Shown here: positions 25,731-32,081 of the stretch, one piece after another | How positions within the stretch are numbered: position 1 is the stretch's first letter | Layout of the letters: each line of letters starts with the position of its first letter | Virus record (IMG/VR): IMGVR_UViG_3300035182_000152 | Location: 1 to 32,081 of that record | Direction: 5' to 3' (one strand) | Length of the DNA: 32,081 nt | Source of the DNA: a virus | Notes under the pieces: model-generated | What the model saw: the letters and a program-made list of their open reading frames with translations, nothing else | Told to the model about the DNA's origin: nothing | Databases searched by the model: none | Position numbers and translations under genes: made by a program

Positions 25731-26103
25731 AACCCTTATAAGTTCAGGTGTATTAGCAGGAGGCGGAGGAGGCATATTAGTAATAATAGCCTTGTTCATT
25801 AGGAGACTTGTGTCTGATACAACTAAAAGCACTGCAAAAAGTAGTGCTGAGGTAGATATTTTAGCCATGTGGAAAATGGAGAGAGATACTCTTAAGAAGT
25901 TGACTGAAGAACTACAGGCTGAAAGACTAAGTTTAATAAGTAAGCTTTCCGCTATGGAAGGGCAATTAAAAGCTGTGCAAGCACAACTACAAACTCTTAT
26001 AGAAGATAAAAAGGGCTTAATGATTGAGGTAGAAGAGTATAACAAAAAATGTTTTGAGTGCAAATATAGAACAGGGCAACAAGAAATTTCATCCTTGACA
26101 TAA
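25717..26103 (+). CDS. One-segment membrane protein with coiled coil (holin- or spanin-like, putative)
   Basis: The 128 residues hold one transmembrane segment near 11-28 (VLAGGGGGILVIIALFI), then a basic turn (RRLV) and a long coiled coil (about 45-105). A CxxC-type pair (FECKYR) lies near the C-terminus. A strong AAGGAG is 6 bases before the ATG. This topology fits inner-membrane spanins (Rz-like) or small holin-associated proteins; the cysteines are unexplained. The gene lies in an overlapping chain with the membrane protein before it, and its final codons contain the -35 box of the next promoter. Confidence 0.65.
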   Translation: MPTFETLISSGVLAGGGGGILVIIALFIRRLVSDTTKSTAKSSAEVDILAMWKMERDTLKKLTEELQAERLSLISKLSAMEGQLKAVQAQLQTLIEDKKGLMIEVEEYNKKCFECKYRTGQQEISSLT

Positions 26104-26123
26104 GGTTGGCCCCATGGTATAAT
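26095..26123 (+). promoter_or_regulatory. Perfect consensus sigma70 promoter for the fibre unit
   Basis: TTGACA (26095-26100), a 17-base spacer and TATAAT (26118-26123), both exact consensus. The -35 box overlaps the last codons of the preceding gene, and ATCCTTGACA matches the context of the promoters at 3682 and 12242. It drives the genes from 26167 on. Confidence 0.9.
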
Positions 26124-26166
26124 AGGGGTATAATTTTAAAAGATTTAAAATAAAAGGATACTTCCT

Positions 26167-26763
26167 ATGGCTGCACCAGCAAAGATTAACTTCTCTATGT
26201 ACCAGGGTAGTACCTTTAATGAGGTACTACGCTGGGAATCAAGCAGAAAGATATATAAACCTATTACTAATATCACCCAGGCCGCGCCATGTGTAGTAAC
26301 CGCTACTGCACATGATATTCCTGACGGATGGCGTGTGAAGATTACTAATGTAGGCGGAATGAAAGAAATTAATTCCACTGATGTATATCATGTTATCACT
26401 AGATTAACAGATGATGATATAGAACTAAATGCTATTAATTCTATATCATATACTCCATATACTTCAGGAGGTATTGTAGAGTATAATGAGCCCGTGCCTT
26501 TAACCGGGTATACTGCTAGAATGCAGTTACGTACTAAGATAGATGATGTAACTCCTATTGATGAATATACCACAGTTAATGGCAAACTAATTATATCTTA
26601 TACTCCTGGCAAGGTAGCAACTATCCAAATTCTAGTGCCAGCAACGGATACTGCACTATATACTTTTAAAACAGCAGTATATAGTTTAGAATTAATTAAT
26701 GATACTACGGTAGTACCATTTGCTAATGGTACAATTACTCTAGTAAAAGAAGTTACACGCTAG
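26167..26763 (+). CDS. Virion protein with E1-FCCH-like domain
   Basis: The 198-residue protein has FSMYQGSTFNEVLRW at 9-23, then VTATAHDIPDGWRVKITNVGGM near 44-65, a segment of the FCCH-like barrel that recurs in phage tail proteins. A TGYTARMQLRTKI strand lies near 113-125, followed by a beta-rich end. The pattern Q-G-x-T-F at the start with a later G-Y-T-A-R-M-Q is common in proteins beside tail fibres, which may connect or assemble them. It is the first gene after the 26095 promoter, with AAAGGA 10 bases before its ATG. The next gene starts inside its stop (TAGTG). Function is inferred. Confidence 0.6.
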   Translation: MAAPAKINFSMYQGSTFNEVLRWESSRKIYKPITNITQAAPCVVTATAHDIPDGWRVKITNVGGMKEINSTDVYHVITRLTDDDIELNAINSISYTPYTSGGIVEYNEPVPLTGYTARMQLRTKIDDVTPIDEYTTVNGKLIISYTPGKVATIQILVPATDTALYTFKTAVYSLELINDTTVVPFANGTITLVKEVTR

Positions 26764-27221
26764 TGGATACGGTTATAGATTCCGTAGTAGAGTCTATTGT
26801 AGTACAGTCTAATAATACAGATACAGTAGTATCAGATGCATTAACTGCAACTATTAGTAATACTAATATTCAGAATGTGATAGCCAATACTACTAATACT
26901 ACTAATGTAGGCACTACTAAAATACAAAATGTATTGGTAGAAATACCAGTACATACAGTAATAACAAGCGGATTAACTGGTATACAGGGCCCTCCTGGAA
27001 TAAATGAGGAAGATATAGTGTATTCAAAACGCACTGATTTTATTGGTGAAGATGTTATATACAAAGGAGAGGCTGAAGTAGGTTCTTTAACCTCTGCAGC
27101 AAGCTGGAGAATAAGAAAGCTCACTATATCTCCTGATGGCGATGTATCAGAGACTTGGGCATCTGGAAATGCAAACTTTGATAAAATTTGGGATAATAGA
27201 GCTTCTCTAGTATACTCATAA
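26763..27221 (+). CDS. Small virion/fibre-linked protein with GTG start
   Basis: The frame starts with GTG at 26763, overlapping the TAG of the previous gene; there is no ATG near. The N-terminal half is Asn/Thr/Val/Ser-rich and repetitive (for example repeated NTT). A single collagen-like GIQGPPG near residues 73-79 follows. The C-terminal part (about 88-152) has KRTDF, WRIRKLT, an SGNANFDKIWDNR turn and LVYS, a pattern seen next to fibre genes in other phages. It is 152 residues long. Function is unknown; a linker or fibre connector is plausible. Confidence 0.6.
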   Translation: MDTVIDSVVESIVVQSNNTDTVVSDALTATISNTNIQNVIANTTNTTNVGTTKIQNVLVEIPVHTVITSGLTGIQGPPGINEEDIVYSKRTDFIGEDVIYKGEAEVGSLTSAASWRIRKLTISPDGDVSETWASGNANFDKIWDNRASLVYS

Positions 27222-27231
27222 AGGAATTGAA

Positions 27232-27444
27232 ATGATTTTAGCACAAAGTAGTTTGACAATGATTGGCCTTAATACCACTACACCCCAAGTATTTTGGAAG
27301 GGACAATTAGTCGCAGGTATTACTAGTATTAGAGTGGATTGGGAAAATGATGAGCAGCGCGTTACTTTACGTGTTAATACTAGTAACCCAGAACTTTATA
27401 CAGAAATGAGTGCAGCAGGTATAAAAATTAGGGAACTAAAATGA
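27232..27444 (+). CDS. Hypothetical protein, 70 residues
   Basis: A short, soluble, mainly beta-looking protein (SLTMIGLNTTTPQVFWKGQ, then SIRVDWENDEQRVTLRV) with AAAGGA 7 bases before its ATG. It lies between two fibre-linked genes and its stop overlaps the next start in ATGA. I do not recognise it; it may be a small virion protein or fibre chaperone. Confidence 0.65.
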   Translation: MILAQSSLTMIGLNTTTPQVFWKGQLVAGITSIRVDWENDEQRVTLRVNTSNPELYTEMSAAGIKIRELK

Positions 27445-27659
27445 GTGAGTTTTTGTTAGTCATCCCAGAAGGTTGGATACAGCTTGACTGGGATTATATC
27501 ACCAATAATATACAAGGTATGAGTGCGGATAACGTAAATGGAGCACCGCTATCAGTTATCGAGGAGAACTTGAAACTAGGCGGAATTATTGCACCGGAAT
27601 CTTCATTAGTAGAGTTTAAATTAATAGATAATACCTATTTTATTATTAGACTTGGTTAA
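27441..27659 (+). CDS. Hypothetical protein, 72 residues
   Basis: A short protein starting FLLVIPEGWIQLDWDYI and ending IDNTYFIIRLG, beginning in an ATGA overlap with the preceding gene and ending 6 bases before the large fibre gene. The overlap chain implies coupled expression. No motif is recognised. Its acidic and hydrophobic mix and position suggest a fibre accessory function, but this is a guess from context. Confidence 0.6.
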   Translation: MSEFLLVIPEGWIQLDWDYITNNIQGMSADNVNGAPLSVIEENLKLGGIIAPESSLVEFKLIDNTYFIIRLG

Positions 27660-27665
27660 TACGAG

Positions 27666-30254
27666 ATGACTGCCTACGTTTTAGCAAATAATGCTACTTT
27701 AAGAGATATTGGTAATGCTGCTATCTGGGGTGTAACGACGGCTCGTGGCACATCGGGTGATACGATAGATACCAATGGATTCAACTTCACGCAGGATCAG
27801 GACAATCGCTACGGACTAAGTGGCAATACCAGCGCGATCTGGTCAACCCTGACAATTAATGCAACTAAAGGTGGGCAGCTTAATTTCGATGGTCGTTATG
27901 TACGTATGATACCGTTCGACACGGGTAGTGGTACTATCACACTTGGTGCATCGATCACAGTAGGCTCGGCCACAGCCAATGTAATTGGCATATATACCTC
28001 ACTTACCACAGCGCCAGCGACCACAGGAACATCCGGCTGGATTAAGGTAACTAACTGGAATAGTGTAGCTTTTCCAACGTCTGGAACTTACACACAGGCA
28101 GGCTTCACCTTCAATATTACGGGCCCATCTATAGTCGGCTTTATCGAGGTGAATGGACTAGAGTCCTCCACCGTTAACGCCAATCGGCTAGGCTCGGTCA
28201 ATATCACGGGCGAGTGGTTTGAAGTCGGCCTGACCAACGGCACGTCCAATCAGACGATGCAGATACCAAACAATGGGCTAACGTGCTGGCATCCAGGTGT
28301 ATTCATTGAGACAACCGCAGGCTCTGGCGTATTCGAGTTTTATCCGAATAATGGTACTAATACCACCACCGGAACGGAAGCCACTCGCGGTAAGGTGGTA
28401 TGGATTGACAACACTGGATTGGTGCGTATCGGAAACTCCGGCTCAGCTACTAACGGCTATACACCCGTTGCTGGCCTGCGCGTAGTGATCGGCAACGTGT
28501 TCTTCAACAACGTAGGATCGACACTTACTGCTAATACCATCCCGAATGCCACCTTAGCCACGCGCCATAGCTTCACTACTACCGGTGGCGGCGTAATTAA
28601 TATCGACAAGTGTTCGATGGGATGGTACTTATCCTGCTCACAGGCGTACTCGGTAGCATTGAGCAACAGTTGCTTCTCTGACGCGATACTGCTGTCTGAA
28701 GTAGCATCACCAATGACTGTTACTAAAGTCGGCGTTGGTAATAAACCTACTACAGCACTAATAACAACAGCCCTGACGCTGCAATATTGCTATGCAGGAG
28801 GAACTTTTACTGATTGTGTGTGGCAAAAAGCATCTGGTGCTTCTGCGGGTAACGTAGTTGCCATTACCGATATTGCTGGATTTACCTTCGTGCGGGATAA
28901 GGTTCAGTCCATGGTTATTATGGGTAACGTAGGAGCACTATCGCACAGTGTCACCCGTGCCAAGAACTGTACCTGGACAACTCCCACAGTAATTCTAGGT
29001 GGGATGTCCTTTATCACCTGCGATACTATCAACGTCACCGATATGATCTACTGCGGTGCGCCATCAGGAACCACGGTCACAACCTATGCTACTTATGCAT
29101 GGTACATGTCACTGAATAGCACCAATATTACGCTCTCTGGCCTGACGTGGCCGGTGACTAATACGCACCCTTATGCCGGAATAATGTCAGCAGCTACAGG
29201 TTGCTCTAAGATCAGATTACGCAACATTGGTACTTATAGTGCTCCGCTCACGATGGGCAGCACAAATAGCTGTGGCATCATCTATTCATTGGCTACCAAT
29301 TGCTCTGACATTAAAATCCAACGTGTCTATGTGTCAGCAACTCGTACCGGCATTATGAGTGGTGATAACTCTAACCATGAAGTCACTGAGGAAAACGTAT
29401 GGGGGGACTATGCTGATGCAGTGGACATTATGGCCGTACTTAATATGAAGCGCAAGGGCATGGGTGGCACAGGTGCATTGACGGCTCAGGTGTCTGTCTA
29501 CGGTACGCACTGGTGCGATAGCCATACAAGCACTACAGGAGGACGTATCGCCATTCTGATGAACGAGGCTACCGCGCTAACCGCCCCACAAGTGACATTG
29601 ACAGGAGGTGCGGCCTTCACTTCAGCAGGTGGTTTATACATGCCGGTAGTAGGCCAAACAGCCACATTCGAGATGCCGGAATACATAATAGGGCATACTG
29701 GCTTTGCTAACTCTGCACTAGTGATGGCCGGCGGCACGGCGACTAACTATACCTATGAATACGCTATAGATAAAAACGATGGTAATGGTTTTAGTCCCCT
29801 GACCGCTGTTGGTCAGAATGACTACACAGCAACCACCCTCGGAACAGCGCTGAATGGGATTACAGGTATTGATGCTAGCAAGGGATTTAAGCTCAAGCTC
29901 AAGATCACTACCGGTACGGCTAACACCTCGGCAATTACTAGCGTCTATATGCTCACGACCAGCACAACGACGACGCAGGCATATCAGTACCCATTAGACC
30001 TTATTACATTGACCCTAACTGGTCTAGTTACAGGATCTGATATTGTAGTTCTTAACGCCGGAACTACAACTGAACGTATTAACGTAGATGCAAATCCTGG
30101 CTCAACTTACTCCTACGTTTACTCAACTACAGGAAATGTGGATATTGGAATATTTAAAGCAGGGTATGTTCCATTTTATATTCGTAACTACCCTCTTGGT
30201 GCTACTGCTGCATCCTTACCAGTAGCACAGGTTGTTGATAGGAACTATGCATAA
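27666..30254 (+). CDS. Large tail fibre or appendage protein with GC-rich core
   Basis: The 862-residue protein is Gly-, Thr-, Ser- and Asn-rich with many short strands (FDGRYVRMIPF and repeated IN/TV turns), typical of beta-helical or fibre shafts. The first 20 residues (MTAYVLANNATLRDIGNAAI) and the last 85 or so (from YPLDLITLTLTGLV) use the AT-rich codons of the phage, while the middle (about 27730-29995) is GC-rich: 53% in the line at 28141 against 40% at 30061. The ends therefore look native and the middle replaced. I see no catalytic motif. The ribosome site is weak (GAG before ATG). A role in host recognition is inferred. Confidence 0.75.
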   Translation: MTAYVLANNATLRDIGNAAIWGVTTARGTSGDTIDTNGFNFTQDQDNRYGLSGNTSAIWSTLTINATKGGQLNFDGRYVRMIPFDTGSGTITLGASITVGSATANVIGIYTSLTTAPATTGTSGWIKVTNWNSVAFPTSGTYTQAGFTFNITGPSIVGFIEVNGLESSTVNANRLGSVNITGEWFEVGLTNGTSNQTMQIPNNGLTCWHPGVFIETTAGSGVFEFYPNNGTNTTTGTEATRGKVVWIDNTGLVRIGNSGSATNGYTPVAGLRVVIGNVFFNNVGSTLTANTIPNATLATRHSFTTTGGGVINIDKCSMGWYLSCSQAYSVALSNSCFSDAILLSEVASPMTVTKVGVGNKPTTALITTALTLQYCYAGGTFTDCVWQKASGASAGNVVAITDIAGFTFVRDKVQSMVIMGNVGALSHSVTRAKNCTWTTPTVILGGMSFITCDTINVTDMIYCGAPSGTTVTTYATYAWYMSLNSTNITLSGLTWPVTNTHPYAGIMSAATGCSKIRLRNIGTYSAPLTMGSTNSCGIIYSLATNCSDIKIQRVYVSATRTGIMSGDNSNHEVTEENVWGDYADAVDIMAVLNMKRKGMGGTGALTAQVSVYGTHWCDSHTSTTGGRIAILMNEATALTAPQVTLTGGAAFTSAGGLYMPVVGQTATFEMPEYIIGHTGFANSALVMAGGTATNYTYEYAIDKNDGNGFSPLTAVGQNDYTATTLGTALNGITGIDASKGFKLKLKITTGTANTSAITSVYMLTTSTTTTQAYQYPLDLITLTLTGLVTGSDIVVLNAGTTTERINVDANPGSTYSYVYSTTGNVDIGIFKAGYVPFYIRNYPLGATAASLPVAQVVDRNYA

Positions 30255-30433
30255 TGAATTTACAGATAATTTCCTCTACAGATGGTAAGTTCCTAATGAA
30301 ACTTATTACTGATACCATACCAATTTTATTGGGGGATTATGAATTTATCCCCGATTATCCCCCAATTCCTCTTGCAGATAAAGAGTGGAGACTTTACAAT
30401 TCAAATTATTCAATAGATGTTAGAGAGGTATAA
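30254..30433 (+). CDS. Small hypothetical protein, 59 residues
   Basis: The frame starts in a TAATG overlap with the fibre stop and ends at TAA 30431-30433, three bases before the next ATG. The protein has a YEFIPDYPPIPLADKEWRLYN core. The seamless fit between two genes and the absence of other coding in this stretch support it as a real gene. No family is recognised; it may be a fibre-associated factor. Confidence 0.65.
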   Translation: MNLQIISSTDGKFLMKLITDTIPILLGDYEFIPDYPPIPLADKEWRLYNSNYSIDVREV

Positions 30434-30436
30434 GGC

Positions 30437-32074
30437 ATGGCAAAAATTACCAGTAAAACTGGCTTAGTTGTAGGTACGGAACTTACTGTAAATACAACAA
30501 CAAAGAAAATTACACTTAATGTAGCAGGTAATCTAGTAGCAAAAGACGGTGTATCATGGCAGGCACTGTACTCAAAGATGGTAGATCTATGGACTACTTC
30601 AGCATATAACGATTTCCCATTCCCATTTTATGCATTGGACGTATTATCTGGTCAATACTTAATGGGTACAGATGGTGCTACGTATAATGGCTGGACGTTC
30701 TCTGATGATGCTTCTCGTGGGTATCTACGAGACGGTGGTTGGTCTGAGTATAATGCTAGTGGTGTTCTAGCACGTCAATATGCTGGTATGATATCTCTTG
30801 GTACTGTATCAGCAGGATCTCAATTATACTACCAAACTACCCCTACAGGTGCTGCAACTAACTTCTTATATACTGATGCAGTAAACCAAGGTGTTCAAGT
30901 TTACGGGGATAATACGGCGGATTCAACTACAACAACCTTTAATACTCGTACATTCTTCAAAGGATTTGTACGTGAGTATGCTAAAAAGTATAAGGACTCT
31001 GTATTAGCAGATACTGGTAAAACAGGTACTGGTGCTAATATTGTTAACTTACTACTAGCTAATGAAACTGATCTAGATATTACTGTTGCTGATGCTGGTA
31101 TTACTGCATTACCATACTCAGAAATTAATGTAAAGTATTTCCCTACTAGTTTTAATAAAGATATTGATACCTCTGGAAGTCCTAGAGCATTTGGTATTGT
31201 AATAGATGTTGGTACGCACTCAGGTGTTGATGGAACTGGAGCTAGTGGAGCTAGTGCATTGACTAGTGCTGCTGCTGGTATTAATATTTCTACCTATTAT
31301 GGTGGTACTCTTACTATACATAATGGAGCAGCTAAGGGTATATATACTATTGCTGGCACCGGAGGCTCAGCTACAAGTATTCCAATCACGACTACACTAT
31401 CAGGTGCCGCCAGCAACGCGTCTTTTACGTTACAACGTGCTGCTCCAGTATCTGCATCATTACAGCAAATCTATACTAAGATTCAGTATCAATTACGCCA
31501 AAATAGTAATATTAACGGACTTGCTTCTGCTGGAGCAGTGACTGGTAAAACAGGTTCACTACTACTTAACTTCGTGGGCCCTGCACTGAAAGCTGGCTTC
31601 TACGCTCCTACTAATCCTAATGGCGGCGGTAGTGGTGTAACAATTATGGGTTATGCTTCTTCTGATGTTAATAGCTTTACATCATATGATAATACAGGTG
31701 CAACTCGTGATTATCCATACGCTTCGGCTGGTGCTTTAAATTTTAATGCTAACCTTACAAATGGGGGTACTGGTTACTACCGTATGTACTTTACTACTAA
31801 TCCTGCTGGTAACTATGGTACTGCTTCTGCTGTAACAGTAAATGATGCTTCTGGTAGCCCAATTACTGGTACTATTACTGGTAGTACTATCAACTTTACC
31901 TTTGATTATACAGGTAATGTACAAGGTGGAAGAACTGGTGGTACTGATGCTAATGTTACAGTAGTTGCTGGTAATGCATCACATGCTAAACCAGTAGTAG
32001 CTACAGGAACTATCAGTGCTTCTAAATCGATCTCAATATCATTAGTTGCTGAGACTGACCGCGCTTACGCGTAA
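30437..32074 (+). CDS. Abundant virion protein (putative), 545 residues
   Basis: The N-terminal third (ITSKTGLVVGTELTVNTTTKKITL, about 4-27; DGVSWQALYSKMVDLW near 37-52; FPFPFYALDVLSGQY near 60-74; DGGWSEYN near 98-105) matches a pattern of structural proteins found in several marine and enteric phages. A Gly/Ala/Thr-rich insert (about 265-335) looks like an Ig or FCCH-type display domain. The C-terminal part has fibre-like Thr/Gly repeats. Codons are of the highly expressed kind (CGT, GGT), as in the capsid and tube genes, so the product may be abundant in the virion. AAGG and GAGAGG lie just upstream of the ATG. Exact location in the particle is unknown. Confidence 0.7.
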   Translation: MAKITSKTGLVVGTELTVNTTTKKITLNVAGNLVAKDGVSWQALYSKMVDLWTTSAYNDFPFPFYALDVLSGQYLMGTDGATYNGWTFSDDASRGYLRDGGWSEYNASGVLARQYAGMISLGTVSAGSQLYYQTTPTGAATNFLYTDAVNQGVQVYGDNTADSTTTTFNTRTFFKGFVREYAKKYKDSVLADTGKTGTGANIVNLLLANETDLDITVADAGITALPYSEINVKYFPTSFNKDIDTSGSPRAFGIVIDVGTHSGVDGTGASGASALTSAAAGINISTYYGGTLTIHNGAAKGIYTIAGTGGSATSIPITTTLSGAASNASFTLQRAAPVSASLQQIYTKIQYQLRQNSNINGLASAGAVTGKTGSLLLNFVGPALKAGFYAPTNPNGGGSGVTIMGYASSDVNSFTSYDNTGATRDYPYASAGALNFNANLTNGGTGYYRMYFTTNPAGNYGTASAVTVNDASGSPITGTITGSTINFTFDYTGNVQGGRTGGTDANVTVVAGNASHAKPVVATGTISASKSISISLVAETDRAYA

Positions 32075-32081
32075 TAAAATA

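Noticed and set aside
27254-27285. TTGACA inside the gene at 27232 as a promoter
   Set aside because: No suitable -10 box at 16-18 bases downstream.
31266-31541. Alternative plus-strand frame within the last gene
   Set aside because: A Leu-rich out-of-frame translation of a well-supported coding region with no ribosome site.
1-32081. tRNA genes, CRISPR arrays, insertion sequences, integrase or attachment sites
   Set aside because: None was recognised on reading both strands; absence of tRNA was judged by eye only.

Overview
The window is part of the late (virion) gene block of a tailed double-stranded DNA phage. It carries an HK97-fold capsid set, a very long tape measure gene, a tube protein and no sheath gene, which together point to a long non-contractile (siphovirus-like) tail. 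A lambda J-like tail hub, sigma70-type promoters and DUF4376/NlpC-type tail genes suggest a Gram-negative, probably proteobacterial, host. Nothing in the window identifies the species, and there is no integrase or repressor to indicate a lysogenic lifestyle. Most of the sequence is AT-rich, with two clearly GC-richer blocks in receptor-facing genes.

Layout. 1-159 is the end of an upstream gene. 161-2113 holds the large terminase, a GIY-YIG nuclease and a 17-residue peptide, closed by a bidirectional terminator. 2149-3594 (minus strand) is a large homing-type endonuclease with its own promoter. A plus-strand promoter at 3682-3710 then restarts the late operon: HNH nuclease, portal, and a protease fused to the major capsid protein with a likely internal ribosome binding site for capsid alone, then a double hairpin. 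7391-9769 carries the neck and tail-completion genes. 9850-11331 is the tail tube protein, followed by a terminator. 11397-12166 is the tail assembly chaperone pair joined by a -1 frameshift at AAATTTT. A terminator and a perfect consensus promoter follow.

12316-19806 is a 2,496-residue tape measure protein. 19806-23286 holds two small tail-tip proteins and the J-like hub, whose last third is GC-rich. 23287-24758 contains small tail or fibre accessory genes. 24755-26103 holds a permuted NlpC/P60-like hydrolase and two membrane proteins, a candidate lysis or entry module. A third consensus promoter at 26095-26123 starts the last group: an E1-FCCH-like domain protein, three small virion-associated proteins, a large tail fibre with a GC-rich core (27666-30254), a 59-residue protein, and a virion protein with highly expressed-type codon use (30437-32074).

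How it fits together. Terminase packages DNA through the portal into a capsid matured by the fused protease. Connector and neck genes join the head to a tail built on the tape measure by the G/GT chaperones. The hub and fibre genes recognise the host and appear to be swapped in from GC-richer relatives. Terminators alternate with host-type promoters, so transcription seems to be reset between modules. No tRNA, CRISPR array or insertion sequence was seen, and no stretch longer than about 150 bases lacks an assigned gene.
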